From Actinoplanes palleronii (GTDB lineage Bacteria > Actinomycetota > Actinomycetes > Mycobacteriales > Micromonosporaceae): 36,775 bases of DNA. The DNA lies in contig NZ_BOMS01000077.1 in the NCBI RefSeq assembly GCF_016862315.1, positions 1 to 36,775 of the forward strand, in the 5' to 3' direction. A program made the translations under genes and the position numbers. Below are positions 17,142-26,049 of the stretch, piece after piece. Under the pieces are notes generated by a model that had not been told where the DNA came from, searched no databases, and worked only from the letters and a program-made list of their open reading frames with translations. Position 1 is the first letter of the stretch. Each line of letters starts with the position of its first letter.

Positions 17142-17154
17142 TACGCTCCCCGGG
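17142..17154 (+). promoter_or_regulatory. Candidate -10 element, leaderless start
   Basis: TACGCT (17142-17147) ends 6 nt before the GTG at 17154, and no ribosome-binding site is visible. This fits a leaderless transcript. Confidence 0.35.
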
Positions 17155-18026
17155 TGCGCGTGATCTCCCGCTCCACCACGAACGGCATCGAGGTTTTCGA
17201 CGCCGATCTGCAGCTCGTCCACACCTTCGGCGGGCACGATGCCGAGGGCTACGCGGTCGCCTCCTCGCTGGACCGGCTGGCCCTGGCCACCGACACCGGG
17301 GTGATCTGCGTCGATCCGGGCGGCCGTGAGCTGTGGCGCTGGCCGCAGGAGAGCCTGGGCGGCATCTGCGCCTGGTCCGGCGACGACGCCCTGGTCTGGG
17401 TGTATCTGCCGGACGCCGAGGCGGGCCGCGGCGAGCAGGACCGCTGGGTCGCCCTGGACGCGGCGACCGGCGAGCCGCGCGTCGAGCACCAGCTGGAGAT
17501 CACCGGGCAGGGCGGCCAGCAGGTCGCCTCCCCGGACGGTCGCCACATGCTGCTCGAGGTCGACGAGGGCCAGAACGGCTCCACGAACTTCCGGGCCGAC
17601 AGCAAAGACCTGCACACCTACCCGTGGGAGGACCGCTGCCTGGTCGCGATCTCCCCGGACGGCACGCAGTTCCTCACGGTCGAGCACGGCCAGGAGGACG
17701 TGGCCTTCCACGCCTTCCCTGGCGGCGAGGTCCAGGCCCGGGTGGCGCTCGCCGGGTTCACCGATCTGCTCGGCCCGGACGTCAACATCGGGGAGGTGTT
17801 CCTCGAGTGGACCGGCGGTTATCTCGACGACGCGACCGCGGTGGTGGTGATCTCCGGCGAGCACTCCCGGGAGGGCGACTGGTGGCGGCACTTCCGGGTC
17901 GACGCCCGCACCGGCGAGGTGCTCGGCGAGCTGGGCATCGTCACGATCGACGCATATGACCTGAAACCGCTGGGTGACGGGACGTACGTCGTCACCGATT
18001 CCGACGGAACCCTCAGGCGCATGTGA
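17154..18026 (+). CDS. Uncharacterised cytoplasmic beta-propeller-like protein
   Basis: 290-aa protein without signal peptide or membrane helix. Repeated blade-like segments follow the pattern 'V-S-P/S-D-G-x-x-x-L' and 'D-x-x-T-G-E', for example VASPDGRHMLLEV, AISPDGTQFLTVE and DARTGEVLGELG. This suggests a WD40/TolB/PQQ-like propeller of about six blades. It is acidic and has no catalytic motif I can recognise. The start is uncertain: GTG at 17154 follows a -10-like element, GTG at 17160 is next, and TTG at 17130 is also in frame. It is divergent from the LacI regulator, which may control it. Function unknown. Confidence 0.75.
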   Translation: MRVISRSTTNGIEVFDADLQLVHTFGGHDAEGYAVASSLDRLALATDTGVICVDPGGRELWRWPQESLGGICAWSGDDALVWVYLPDAEAGRGEQDRWVALDAATGEPRVEHQLEITGQGGQQVASPDGRHMLLEVDEGQNGSTNFRADSKDLHTYPWEDRCLVAISPDGTQFLTVEHGQEDVAFHAFPGGEVQARVALAGFTDLLGPDVNIGEVFLEWTGGYLDDATAVVVISGEHSREGDWWRHFRVDARTGEVLGELGIVTIDAYDLKPLGDGTYVVTDSDGTLRRM

Positions 18027-18043
18027 TCAAGGAACGGACGCGA

Positions 18044-18049
18044 TAAAGT
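18044..18049 (+). promoter_or_regulatory. Candidate -10 for ahcY leader
   Basis: TAAAGT lies 11 bp before the first paired base of the SAH riboswitch, so transcription would begin just ahead of the aptamer. No convincing -35 box is visible. Confidence 0.35.
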
Positions 18050-18060
18050 AGGCAGGCCCA

Positions 18061-18150
18061 GCCGAGAGGCGCTGCAACGGACAATGACGTCCGCCACGCT
18101 CGGCGTGGGCGTTGTGACGTAAGGGCGCCTCCTGAGAGGGAGGAGCCCTC
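18061..18150 (+). promoter_or_regulatory. SAH riboswitch controlling ahcY
   Basis: The leader matches the S-adenosylhomocysteine riboswitch. Stem P1 is GCCGAG (18061-18066) with CTCGGC (18099-18104); P2 is CGGAC (18078-18082) with GTCCG (18089-18093). The conserved core GCTGCAAC is at 18071-18078. A pseudoknot pairs AGGCGC (18067-18072) with GCGCCT (18125-18130). The 3' pseudoknot strand also belongs to a competing hairpin, GGGCGCCTCC (18123-18132) with GGAGGAGCCC (18139-18148), which would bury the GGGAGGAG ribosome-binding site. SAH binding should therefore free the site and turn ahcY on, as expected for the enzyme that removes SAH. Confidence 0.9.
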
Positions 18151-18155
18151 TTTTC

Positions 18156-19616
<1,461 letters not shown>

Positions 19617-19637
19617 GGTATTAGCACCCAAATAGCG

Positions 19638-19684
19638 CCCTATGTCGGATTCCGCACGGTTAATCTGCGGTTTCCGACATAGGG
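19638..19684. repeat. Large hairpin between ahcY and the DUF4142 gene
   Basis: Outer arms CCCTATGTCGGA (19638-19649) and TCCGACATAGGG (19673-19684) pair perfectly. A TT/TT internal loop follows, then a second 5-bp stem CCGCA/TGCGG and a 9-nt loop. The right arm ends in GGG and continues AG, forming a GGGAG that could be the ribosome-binding site of the next gene 9 nt away. It may terminate ahcY, be an operator, or gate translation; there is no T-tract. Confidence 0.65.
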
Positions 19685-19695
19685 AGTTGGGACAG

Positions 19696-20247
19696 ATGTT
19701 CTCGCGACGCATGGTTATCGCTTTCGGCGTGGTCGCGGCACTAGCCGCCCCCGCCACCGGTGCCGCGGCAGACGACCGGATGGCGCCGCCGGCCCGCCGG
19801 CTCGACCCGGACGCCGCTTTCCTGCGCACCGCCCACCAGGGCAATCTCGCCCAGATCGCGCTCGGCCGGATCGCCGCCCGCAAGGCCACCAGCCCGATGA
19901 TCCGACGGCTCGGCGCCCGGTTCGCCGCGGACAGCGCCCGGCTGGACGCCGCGGTCCGGGACACCGCCGCATCCCTGCGCGTCAAACTGGACCCGGAGGC
20001 GAACAGCACCGTCCAGCAGGGCATCGCGCTCTACCGGACGACGGGTCAGAACGACTTCGACCAGGTGTTCCTGTCCAGCCAGGCGACGATGCACGACCGG
20101 GCCGTCCGGCTGATCCGCTCCGAACTGGCCGACGGCGACGAGGCGGCCGCCCGGCAGGTCGCGACCGGCGCGCTGCCGGTCGTCAGGCGACACCGGGCCG
20201 CACTGAAAAACGCCCAGAAGCACTTCGCCGGGACGAATCCCGGCTAA
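19696..20247 (+). CDS. Secreted DUF4142 protein
   Basis: 183-aa exported protein. A Sec signal peptide (MFSRRMVIAFGVVAALAAP, cleavage near GAAA-DD) is followed by an all-alpha DUF4142 domain (about 35-175), a ferritin-like four-helix fold. Recognisable pieces are DAAFLRTAHQGNLAQIALG, RLGARFAADSARLD and QATMHDRAVRLIRSEL. Most DUF4142 members are periplasmic or extracellular and of unknown function. The ATG at 19696 begins the signal peptide and follows GGGAG; an upstream in-frame ATG at 19642 lies inside the hairpin and is unlikely. It is flanked by two large hairpins, upstream of itself and upstream of the antiporter gene. Confidence 0.85.
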   Translation: MFSRRMVIAFGVVAALAAPATGAAADDRMAPPARRLDPDAAFLRTAHQGNLAQIALGRIAARKATSPMIRRLGARFAADSARLDAAVRDTAASLRVKLDPEANSTVQQGIALYRTTGQNDFDQVFLSSQATMHDRAVRLIRSELADGDEAAARQVATGALPVVRRHRAALKNAQKHFAGTNPG

Positions 20248-20250
20248 AAA

Positions 20251-20311
20251 TTTCGACTGCTCCCGATCATGTCATCGACCTGCCACAACGACGTGATCGG
20301 GAGTAGCGAAG
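20251..20311. repeat. Large hairpin upstream of the antiporter gene
   Basis: Arms 20251-20273 and 20290-20311 pair over about 22 bp with one bulged A and a few G-T pairs (core TCCCGATCAT with GTGATCGGGA), around a 16-nt loop. It starts 4 bp after the DUF4142 stop and ends 10 bp before the antiporter ATG. Its right arm carries GGGAG. Roles as terminator, operator or translational gate are all possible. Confidence 0.6.
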
Positions 20312-20320
20312 AATAGGTGG

Positions 20321-21970
20321 ATGAGCCCCGAGGAGACCCTTCTTTTCGGTCTGGGCGCCATCGCGGTCATCGTGGTGGTGCACTGGATCACCGGGAAGAC
20401 CGGCCTGCCCGCCGCCGTCCTGCTGACTGTCGCCGGCATCGGTTACGCGTACCTGCCCGGCGTCAACATCGAAATCGAACCCGAACTCATCCTGACCTTC
20501 ATCCTGCCGCCGCTGCTCTACAACGCGGCGCTGGACTCGTCACTGCTGGACATCAGGCGCAACATGCGTACGGTGATCAGCCTGTCGGTCGCCCTGGTGA
20601 TCGCCACCGCGGTCGTGGTCGGCCTCGGATTCTCACTCTTCGTCGGCGGCGTGACGCTGGCCGCCGGCATCGCGCTGGGCGCCGCGGTGGCGCCCCCCGA
20701 TCCGGTCGCGGCGCTGGCCGTCGGCCGCAAGGCCGGTCTGCCGAACAACCTGATCACCCTGATCCAGGGTGAGGGCCTGCTCAACGACGCGACCGCGCTC
20801 ACCATCCTGCTGGTCGCCGGCAAGGTGGCCACCGGCGCGGAGCACTTCTCCTACAAGGCCACGGTCGGCGAGTTCGTGATCGCCGCGGCCGGTGGCGTAC
20901 TGGTCGGCGTCGGTGTCGCGTATCTCGTGCGGCTGCTGCGGGTGCTGCGCGCCGACCCGCTCACCGCCAACGCGATCTCGCTGGTCACCCCGTTCGCGGC
21001 GTACCTGCTCGGCGAGAAGCTGCACGTCTCCGGCGTGCTGGCGGTCGTGGTGGCCGGTCTGATCATCGGCCACGACACGCCGCGGTACGCGACCGGTGCG
21101 AGCCGGCTGCAGACCAGCGCCGTCTGGCGACTGATCGACTTCCTGCTGGAGGGCATCGTCTTCCTGCTGATCGGCCAGCAGATGAAGGCCGTGCTGCAGG
21201 GCCTCACGGTCTACAGCGTCACCACCATCGTGACCGCGGTGGGCATCACGCTCGGTGTGGTCCTGCTGCTGCGCCCGCTGTGGCTGGTGCTCACCCAACT
21301 GCTGCCGCGCTCGCTGCACACCCGGCTGGGCGGCGAGGACGAGGACGACTCGGCGACCCCGGAGGGCAAACGCAAGGAGAAGTCGCTCAGCGGCCGGGAG
21401 TCCGCGGCCATGAGCTGGGCCGGCACCCGCGGCGTGATCACGCTTGCCGCGATCTACAGCCTTCCGGGCAACTTCCCGAACCGGGACCTGCTGGCGTTCT
21501 GCGCGTTCGCGGTGGTGCTGGTGACCCTGGTCGGGCAGGGCCTGACGTTCGCGCCGCTGGTCAAGTGGCTCGGGCTGCGGGCCAACCAGACCGACCAGGC
21601 CCGGCTGCGCAACGAGGCCCGGTCGGCCGCGGTCCGCGCCGCGCTCAACGTCATCGACGACATCCAGGGCGAGCACCACGACCACGTCGAGGACGAGGCC
21701 ATGGAGACCATGCGTAAGCAGCTCCAGGTCCGGCTGGACCGTTACCGGCACCGGCTCGACGTGCTGGAACAGGCCGACTCGTCGGAGGTGCCGCCGTCGC
21801 CGCAGTATGAGGCGGCGCTGATGGTGCGGCAGGCGGTGATCGACGCCGAGCGCGAGGAGCTGCTGCGCTGGCGCGACGCCGGCCGCCTGGACGACGAGAA
21901 CCTGCGCGTCCTCAACCGCGAGCTCGACCACGAAGAACTGGTCCTGCCCAAACGCGGCAAAACCCACTGA
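20321..21970 (+). CDS. Na+/H+ antiporter, CPA1 (NhaP/NHE-like) family
   Basis: 549-aa membrane protein exchanging cytoplasmic Na+ (or K+) for protons. The N-terminal about 410 residues hold 12-13 hydrophobic helices. CPA1 hallmarks are FILPPLLYNAAL, GAAVAPPDPVAAL and GEGLLNDATALTILL, the Asn-Asp pair in the last being the ion-binding centre, plus SWAGTRGVITLAAIYSLP. A hydrophilic, charged cytoplasmic tail of about 130 residues follows (from about 420), probably regulatory. A charged loop (GGEDEDDSATPEGKRKEK) separates the last helices. The ATG at 20321 follows AGGTGG closely. A strong terminator lies right after the stop. Confidence 0.93.
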   Translation: MSPEETLLFGLGAIAVIVVVHWITGKTGLPAAVLLTVAGIGYAYLPGVNIEIEPELILTFILPPLLYNAALDSSLLDIRRNMRTVISLSVALVIATAVVVGLGFSLFVGGVTLAAGIALGAAVAPPDPVAALAVGRKAGLPNNLITLIQGEGLLNDATALTILLVAGKVATGAEHFSYKATVGEFVIAAAGGVLVGVGVAYLVRLLRVLRADPLTANAISLVTPFAAYLLGEKLHVSGVLAVVVAGLIIGHDTPRYATGASRLQTSAVWRLIDFLLEGIVFLLIGQQMKAVLQGLTVYSVTTIVTAVGITLGVVLLLRPLWLVLTQLLPRSLHTRLGGEDEDDSATPEGKRKEKSLSGRESAAMSWAGTRGVITLAAIYSLPGNFPNRDLLAFCAFAVVLVTLVGQGLTFAPLVKWLGLRANQTDQARLRNEARSAAVRAALNVIDDIQGEHHDHVEDEAMETMRKQLQVRLDRYRHRLDVLEQADSSEVPPSPQYEAALMVRQAVIDAEREELLRWRDAGRLDDENLRVLNRELDHEELVLPKRGKTH

Positions 21971-21972
21971 GA

Positions 21973-22014
21973 AATGGGGCCCGGCAGCTTCCCCACTGCC
22001 GGGCCCCATTTTTT
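21973..22014 (+). terminator. Strong intrinsic terminator of the antiporter gene
   Basis: Perfect 15-bp arms 21973-21987 and 21996-22010 (AATGGGGCCCGGCAG and its complement) with an 8-nt loop, followed by TTTTTT to 22014. It touches the 3' end of the convergent permease gene, whose stop is at 22013-22015, and could also stop transcription from that side. Confidence 0.93.
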
Positions 22015-23584
22015 ATGCGGGGATGTCCCTGCGGCGCAAGGCCAGCAGCCCGACTCCCGCGAGAGCGATCGCAATCAAGGTCAAAACCGTTTCCGGTACG
22101 ACGGTGAAGGCCGCCGCGGGCAACTGCGGCACGTGGGTGAACGGCGACACGTCCATGGCCCAGCCGGGGAACTCCAGCAACGGTCCGAAGATCAGGATCA
22201 GGAAGCTCAGTCCCACCGCGGCCCAGGCCAGCGCCGCGAACCGGGGCAGCATGCCGATCAGCAGCATCGTCACCGCACCCAGCACCCAGATCGCGGGCAG
22301 CTGCACCAGCGCGGCGCTCAGCACCGGGCCGACGTCACCGAACGTGGCACCGGCCAGCGCGCCCTCGGCGGCCATCGCCAGGGCCGGCCCGATCAGCACG
22401 AAGAGCAGGTGACTCGCGGCCCAGGAGAAGCGGCTCACCGACGCGGTGAGCACCAGCTCGGCGTGCCCGTTCTGCTCCTCGTCCCGCATCCGCAGCCCGG
22501 CCTGGACCGCGTAGAGCGCGGCGATCAGCGCGCAGGTCCCGGCCGTGGTGGCGAAATACGCGTCGGTGACCGACCCGGATCCGCCGATCTTGCTGAACGC
22601 CTCGGACACGCTGCTGCTGTTCTCGGCGAGCTGCACCACGCTGGTGCCCACCCCGCCGAAGACCACACCCAGCGCGGCGAACCCGGCGGTCCAGCCGAGC
22701 AGCAGCCCGCGGTGCAGCCGCCAGGCCAGGCCGAGCGACGAGGACAGCCCGGCGCCGGCGTGTGCCGGGCCCAGCCGGGACGCGAGCAGCCCGGAACCCA
22801 GGTCGCGCCGGGTCAGCAGGGCACCCGCCACGGCCACCGTCACCACCGTGATCAGCAGAGCCAGGACCGCCGGCCACCAGGCGTTCTCCGCGTACGGAAC
22901 GATCTTCTGCACCCAGCCGAGCGGCGAGAGCCAGGCGAGCCAGTCCAGCCGGCCGTCGCCGATCGCCGAGATGTCCCCGCCCATCCGCAGCACGTAGGAC
23001 ACCCCGAGCACCAGCACCGCGATCATCCGGGCGCCCCGGGCACTGCTGGTCAGCTGGGCGGCGATCGCGGCCACCCCGGCGAAGACCCAGGCGCTCAGGG
23101 TGAACAGCGCGCCGAACGCGACCGAGCCGGCGGCCGGCTGCCCCGAGCCGATCATCGTGCCGGTCACCAGCAGGCCGATCACCAGACCGGCCACCAGCGT
23201 GGCGAGCAGGGCCGCGGCCAGCTGCGCCCAGCGCCCGACCACAGTGGCCCGGATCAGGTCGCTGCGGCCGGCCTCCTCCTCGGCCCGGGTGTGCCGGATC
23301 ACGGTGAGCAGCGCGGCCAGGCCGATCATCACCGGCAGGGCCCCGGCCCGCCAGACCACCAGCTCGACGAGGCTGTCGCCGGAGAGCGGGCCGTAGAGCC
23401 CGGCGAAACCCGCGTTGGCCGCGCTGACGTGGGCGTACTGGATGCGCTCCGCGTCGCTGGCGAAGAAACCCTGGAAGGCGGAGAGGTAGAGCTGCGGCAG
23501 CAGGCCCAGCAGCAGCACCCAGATCGGCAGGATCACCCGGTCCCGGCGCAGGATCAGCCGGAGCAGCTGGCCGGTGCCGGTCAT
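22013..23584 (-). CDS. ABC-2 exporter permease (antibiotic-exporter type)
   Basis: 523-aa membrane protein with about 12 hydrophobic segments arranged as two similar halves. It resembles the large single-chain permeases of actinobacterial drug or polyketide exporters. Features: short basic N-terminus (LLRLILRRDRVILPIW), a charged loop HTRAEEEAGRSDLIRA near residue 95-110, and a matching RMRDEEQNGHAELVL in the second half. These loops contact the ATPase in related systems. The ATG at 23582-23584 overlaps the ATPase stop by 4 bp. It is the last gene of a TetR-ATPase-permease operon, which suggests inducible export of a toxic compound. The substrate is unknown. Confidence 0.88.
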   Translation of the reverse strand: MTGTGQLLRLILRRDRVILPIWVLLLGLLPQLYLSAFQGFFASDAERIQYAHVSAANAGFAGLYGPLSGDSLVELVVWRAGALPVMIGLAALLTVIRHTRAEEEAGRSDLIRATVVGRWAQLAAALLATLVAGLVIGLLVTGTMIGSGQPAAGSVAFGALFTLSAWVFAGVAAIAAQLTSSARGARMIAVLVLGVSYVLRMGGDISAIGDGRLDWLAWLSPLGWVQKIVPYAENAWWPAVLALLITVVTVAVAGALLTRRDLGSGLLASRLGPAHAGAGLSSSLGLAWRLHRGLLLGWTAGFAALGVVFGGVGTSVVQLAENSSSVSEAFSKIGGSGSVTDAYFATTAGTCALIAALYAVQAGLRMRDEEQNGHAELVLTASVSRFSWAASHLLFVLIGPALAMAAEGALAGATFGDVGPVLSAALVQLPAIWVLGAVTMLLIGMLPRFAALAWAAVGLSFLILIFGPLLEFPGWAMDVSPFTHVPQLPAAAFTVVPETVLTLIAIALAGVGLLALRRRDIPA

Positions 23585-24480
23585 CGGGACGCCTCGTCCC
23601 GGGTGTAGTGCCGCAGGAACAGCTCCTCCAGCGACGGCGGCTGGCTGACCAGGCTGCGCACCCCGGCCGCGACCAGGGTCTTCAGCGCCGGCTCCAGCGC
23701 CTCGTGGTCGACGTCGAACGCCACCCGGCCGTCCGTGCTGGTCAGGTCGTGGACTCCGGCGATGCTCGCCAGGCCGTTGACCGGGCCGGTCAGCTCGGCG
23801 CGGATCGTGGTCCGGGTCAGGTGCCGCAGGTCGCTGAGCGTGCCGGTCTCCACCGAGCGCCCGTCGCGGATGATGGTCAGCCGGTCGCAGAGCGCCTCGA
23901 CCTCGGCCAGGATGTGGCTGGAGAGCAGCACGGTCCGGTCACCGCGGCGCTTCTCCTGCAGGATCACCTCGCGGAAGGCCTCCTCCATCAGCGGGTCCAG
24001 CCCGGAGGTCGGCTCGTCCAGCAGCAGCAGCTCGACGTCCGAGGCGAGGGCGGCGATCAGCGCCACCTTCTGCCGGTTGCCCTTGGAATACGTCCGGCCC
24101 TTCTTGCGCGGGTCCAGCTCGAACCGCTCGATCAGGTCGTCGCGCCGCCGCGGGTCGAGCCCGCCGCGCAGCCGCCCGAGCAGGTCGATCACCTCGCCAC
24201 CGGTCAGGTTCGGCCAGAAGGTGACGTCACCCGGCACGTAGGCCAGCCGCCGGTGCAGTCGCGTCGCGTCGGCCCAGGGGTCGCCGCCGAGCAGGCGCAC
24301 CCGGCCGCCGTCGTTGCGCATCAGCCCGAGCAGGACGCGGATCGTGGTGGTCTTGCCGGCCCCGTTCGGGCCGAGGAACCCGTGCACCTCACCGGTCCGG
24401 ACCTGCAGGTCGAGCCCGTCCAGGGCGGTGACCTTCCCGAACCGCTTGATCAGACCCTCAGCATCGATTGCCTCGGTCAT
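23581..24480 (-). CDS. ABC exporter ATP-binding protein
   Basis: 299-aa ATPase partner of the downstream ABC-2 permease. Motifs: Walker A GPNGAGKTT (37-45), signature YSKGNRQKVAL (a common SGG variant in this exporter class), Walker B LLLLDEPTSGLD and switch His in LLSSHIL. The C-terminal about 80 residues form the extension typical of DrrA-like drug-export ATPases. I chose the ATG at 24478-24480, which overlaps the TetR gene stop by 4 bp; the open frame upstream is a shadow of the TetR gene. Position and class both indicate drug or metabolite export. Confidence 0.92.
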   Translation of the reverse strand: MTEAIDAEGLIKRFGKVTALDGLDLQVRTGEVHGFLGPNGAGKTTTIRVLLGLMRNDGGRVRLLGGDPWADATRLHRRLAYVPGDVTFWPNLTGGEVIDLLGRLRGGLDPRRRDDLIERFELDPRKKGRTYSKGNRQKVALIAALASDVELLLLDEPTSGLDPLMEEAFREVILQEKRRGDRTVLLSSHILAEVEALCDRLTIIRDGRSVETGTLSDLRHLTRTTIRAELTGPVNGLASIAGVHDLTSTDGRVAFDVDHEALEPALKTLVAAGVRSLVSQPPSLEELFLRHYTRDEASR

Positions 24481-25091
24481 GAGTGCTCCCCTTCGTGGGT
24501 GGCGAGCCGATCCAGCGCCTTCCTGGCCTGGTCGGCCTGTTCCGGGGTGAGCAGCGGCTGCGTGAAGATCTCCACCGAGGCGCGGACCATGCGCTGCCAG
24601 CCGGGCATCACGCTGACGTCCTCGCCGAGGACGGTGGTCAGCTGCTCCTGCATCAGGAACATGCCCATCTTCATGGCGGCGAGGACCGCGACGAACGCCC
24701 GCGGGTCCTCGCTCTCGATCCCGGCCTTCTCCAGCCACAGCTGGCCGCGCTCGACGGACTGCGCGAACATCGCCGTCCCGGTCGGCGAGCCGTCCATCAG
24801 CGATCGCACCAGATACCGCTGGAGGCTCATCACGTCGGGCGGGAGCGCGCCGAGCATCTGGGTCTCGGCGAACCGGAGCTGCAGCGCGGCGACCCGGCCG
24901 AGCGCCCACTCGTCGCAGGCGTCGCGCAGCCCCTCCTTCGAACCGAAGTGGTGCCGCAGCAGGCCGGAGGAGACGTCGGCGGCCTGGGCGATGTCCCGGA
25001 TGGTGGCGCCGCCGATGCCGCGCTCGGCGAAGAGCGCGATCGCGGCGTCACGGATCCGGGCACGGGCGGTCAGGTCGTTGTCGCTACTCAC
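24477..25091 (-). CDS. TetR-family transcriptional regulator
   Basis: 204-aa regulator with an N-terminal TetR DNA-binding domain (ARIRDAAIALFAERGIGGATI then RDIAQAADVSSGLLRHHFGSKEGL; about 10-55) and an all-alpha ligand and dimerisation domain. It starts at GTG (25089-25091). It heads the operon with the exporter genes (4-bp overlap), the usual layout for a repressor released by the exported drug. Two CACAYGTGTAG repeats overlap its own promoter and start codon, consistent with autorepression. The ligand is unknown. Confidence 0.92.
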   Translation of the reverse strand: MSSDNDLTARARIRDAAIALFAERGIGGATIRDIAQAADVSSGLLRHHFGSKEGLRDACDEWALGRVAALQLRFAETQMLGALPPDVMSLQRYLVRSLMDGSPTGTAMFAQSVERGQLWLEKAGIESEDPRAFVAVLAAMKMGMFLMQEQLTTVLGEDVSVMPGWQRMVRASVEIFTQPLLTPEQADQARKALDRLATHEGEHS

Positions 25092-25125
25092 ATGTGTAGG
25101 CTACTGCACACACGTGTAGCCGCAA
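25089..25125 (-). promoter_or_regulatory. Promoter and probable TetR operators of the exporter operon
   Basis: Minus-strand TTGCGG (25120-25125) and TAGCCT (25098-25103) are 16 bp apart, and the -10 box ends 6 nt before the GTG, suggesting a leaderless mRNA. Two direct repeats, CACATGTGTAG (25089-25099) and CACACGTGTAG (25109-25119), each nearly palindromic, cover the spacer and the start site. A repressor bound here would block polymerase. Confidence 0.6.
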
Positions 25126-25131
25126 TACCCG

Positions 25132-26049
25132 TCAATCTCCGGCGTTCACCGTCGCCTCGGCCACCGCGCCCGAGGTCAGGCTCCAGCGCTGCAGCAGTTC
25201 GCCGTACGTCCCGTTTTTGATCAATCGGTCGAGAGCGGCGCGCAAAGCGTCCCGCAGCGCGGTGTTGTCCTTCGCCACCCCGATCCCGTAGATCCCCGGC
25301 CGGTACTGCTCCGACGAAGCGAGCTCGTAGTACGCGTTGGTCAGCGGGTCGGTGACCAGGGCCGTGGCCGGCGGGAAGTCGAGCAGCAGGGCCGTCGCCC
25401 GCCCGGTCCGCAGCTGCAGCACCGCGTCCGCGCCGGTCCGGCCGACCACCAGGGTCATCGGCCGGGTGCCGCACTTCGCCTGACCGGCCCGCAGCATCTC
25501 CTCCTGGACGGTGCCGATCTCGACCGAGACCGAGTACCCGCACAGGCCGGCCATGCCGGTGATCCGCTTCGGGTTCCCGCGCTGCACCAGGATCGACGAC
25601 CCGGTGGCGAAGTAGTTGACGAAGTCCACCTTCTTCTCCCGGCCGGCGGTGTCGGTCATCGACGACAGCACCCCGTCGTAGGTCCCCTTGTTCACCTCGT
25701 CCAGCGCCGACGCGAAGTCGCCGAACCGCATCTCGAGCCGGATGCCGAGCACCGCGCCGAGCGCGGCGGCCAGGTCCGGCTCGAAGCCGATGATGGTGCG
25801 GCCGTCGGCGGCGAAATACTCCATCGGCGCATAGCTGGAATCGGTCACCAGCCGGATGAAACCCCGGTCCCGCGCGCTCTGCGGGAGCAGGGCACGCAGG
25901 CTCTCGTCGATGGTCACCGCGCCGGTCAGGTCCAGGCCCGCGCCCTCGGTGGCGACCGGGTCGGCGGTGGCGGAGACCAGACCGCACCCTCCGGCGGCGA
26001 GCACGGCCAGCACACCGGCGGCGGCCAGGACACGGCGGAACGGGTTCAT
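25132..26049 (-). CDS. Orphan solute-binding lipoprotein (family 3-like)
   Basis: 305-aa extracytoplasmic binding protein of the amino-acid (SBP family 3) type. Lipobox AAGGC gives a lipid-anchored Cys at about residue 22. The domain has IRLVTDSSYAPMEYFAADG, IIGFEPDLAAALGAVLG, YDGVLSSMTDT (with the R-E-K-K-V-D-F continuation) and C-terminal LIKNGTYGELLQRW, all typical of polar amino-acid binders. The ATG at 26047-26049 overlaps the stop of the GGDEF-EAL gene by 4 bp. No permease or ATPase gene is adjacent. Translational coupling to a membrane c-di-GMP enzyme suggests that it delivers a ligand signal rather than serving import, though it could also serve a remote transporter. The usual small-residue ligand site is present, but specificity is unknown. 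Confidence 0.85.
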   Translation of the reverse strand: MNPFRRVLAAAGVLAVLAAGGCGLVSATADPVATEGAGLDLTGAVTIDESLRALLPQSARDRGFIRLVTDSSYAPMEYFAADGRTIIGFEPDLAAALGAVLGIRLEMRFGDFASALDEVNKGTYDGVLSSMTDTAGREKKVDFVNYFATGSSILVQRGNPKRITGMAGLCGYSVSVEIGTVQEEMLRAGQAKCGTRPMTLVVGRTGADAVLQLRTGRATALLLDFPPATALVTDPLTNAYYELASSEQYRPGIYGIGVAKDNTALRDALRAALDRLIKNGTYGELLQRWSLTSGAVAEATVNAGD

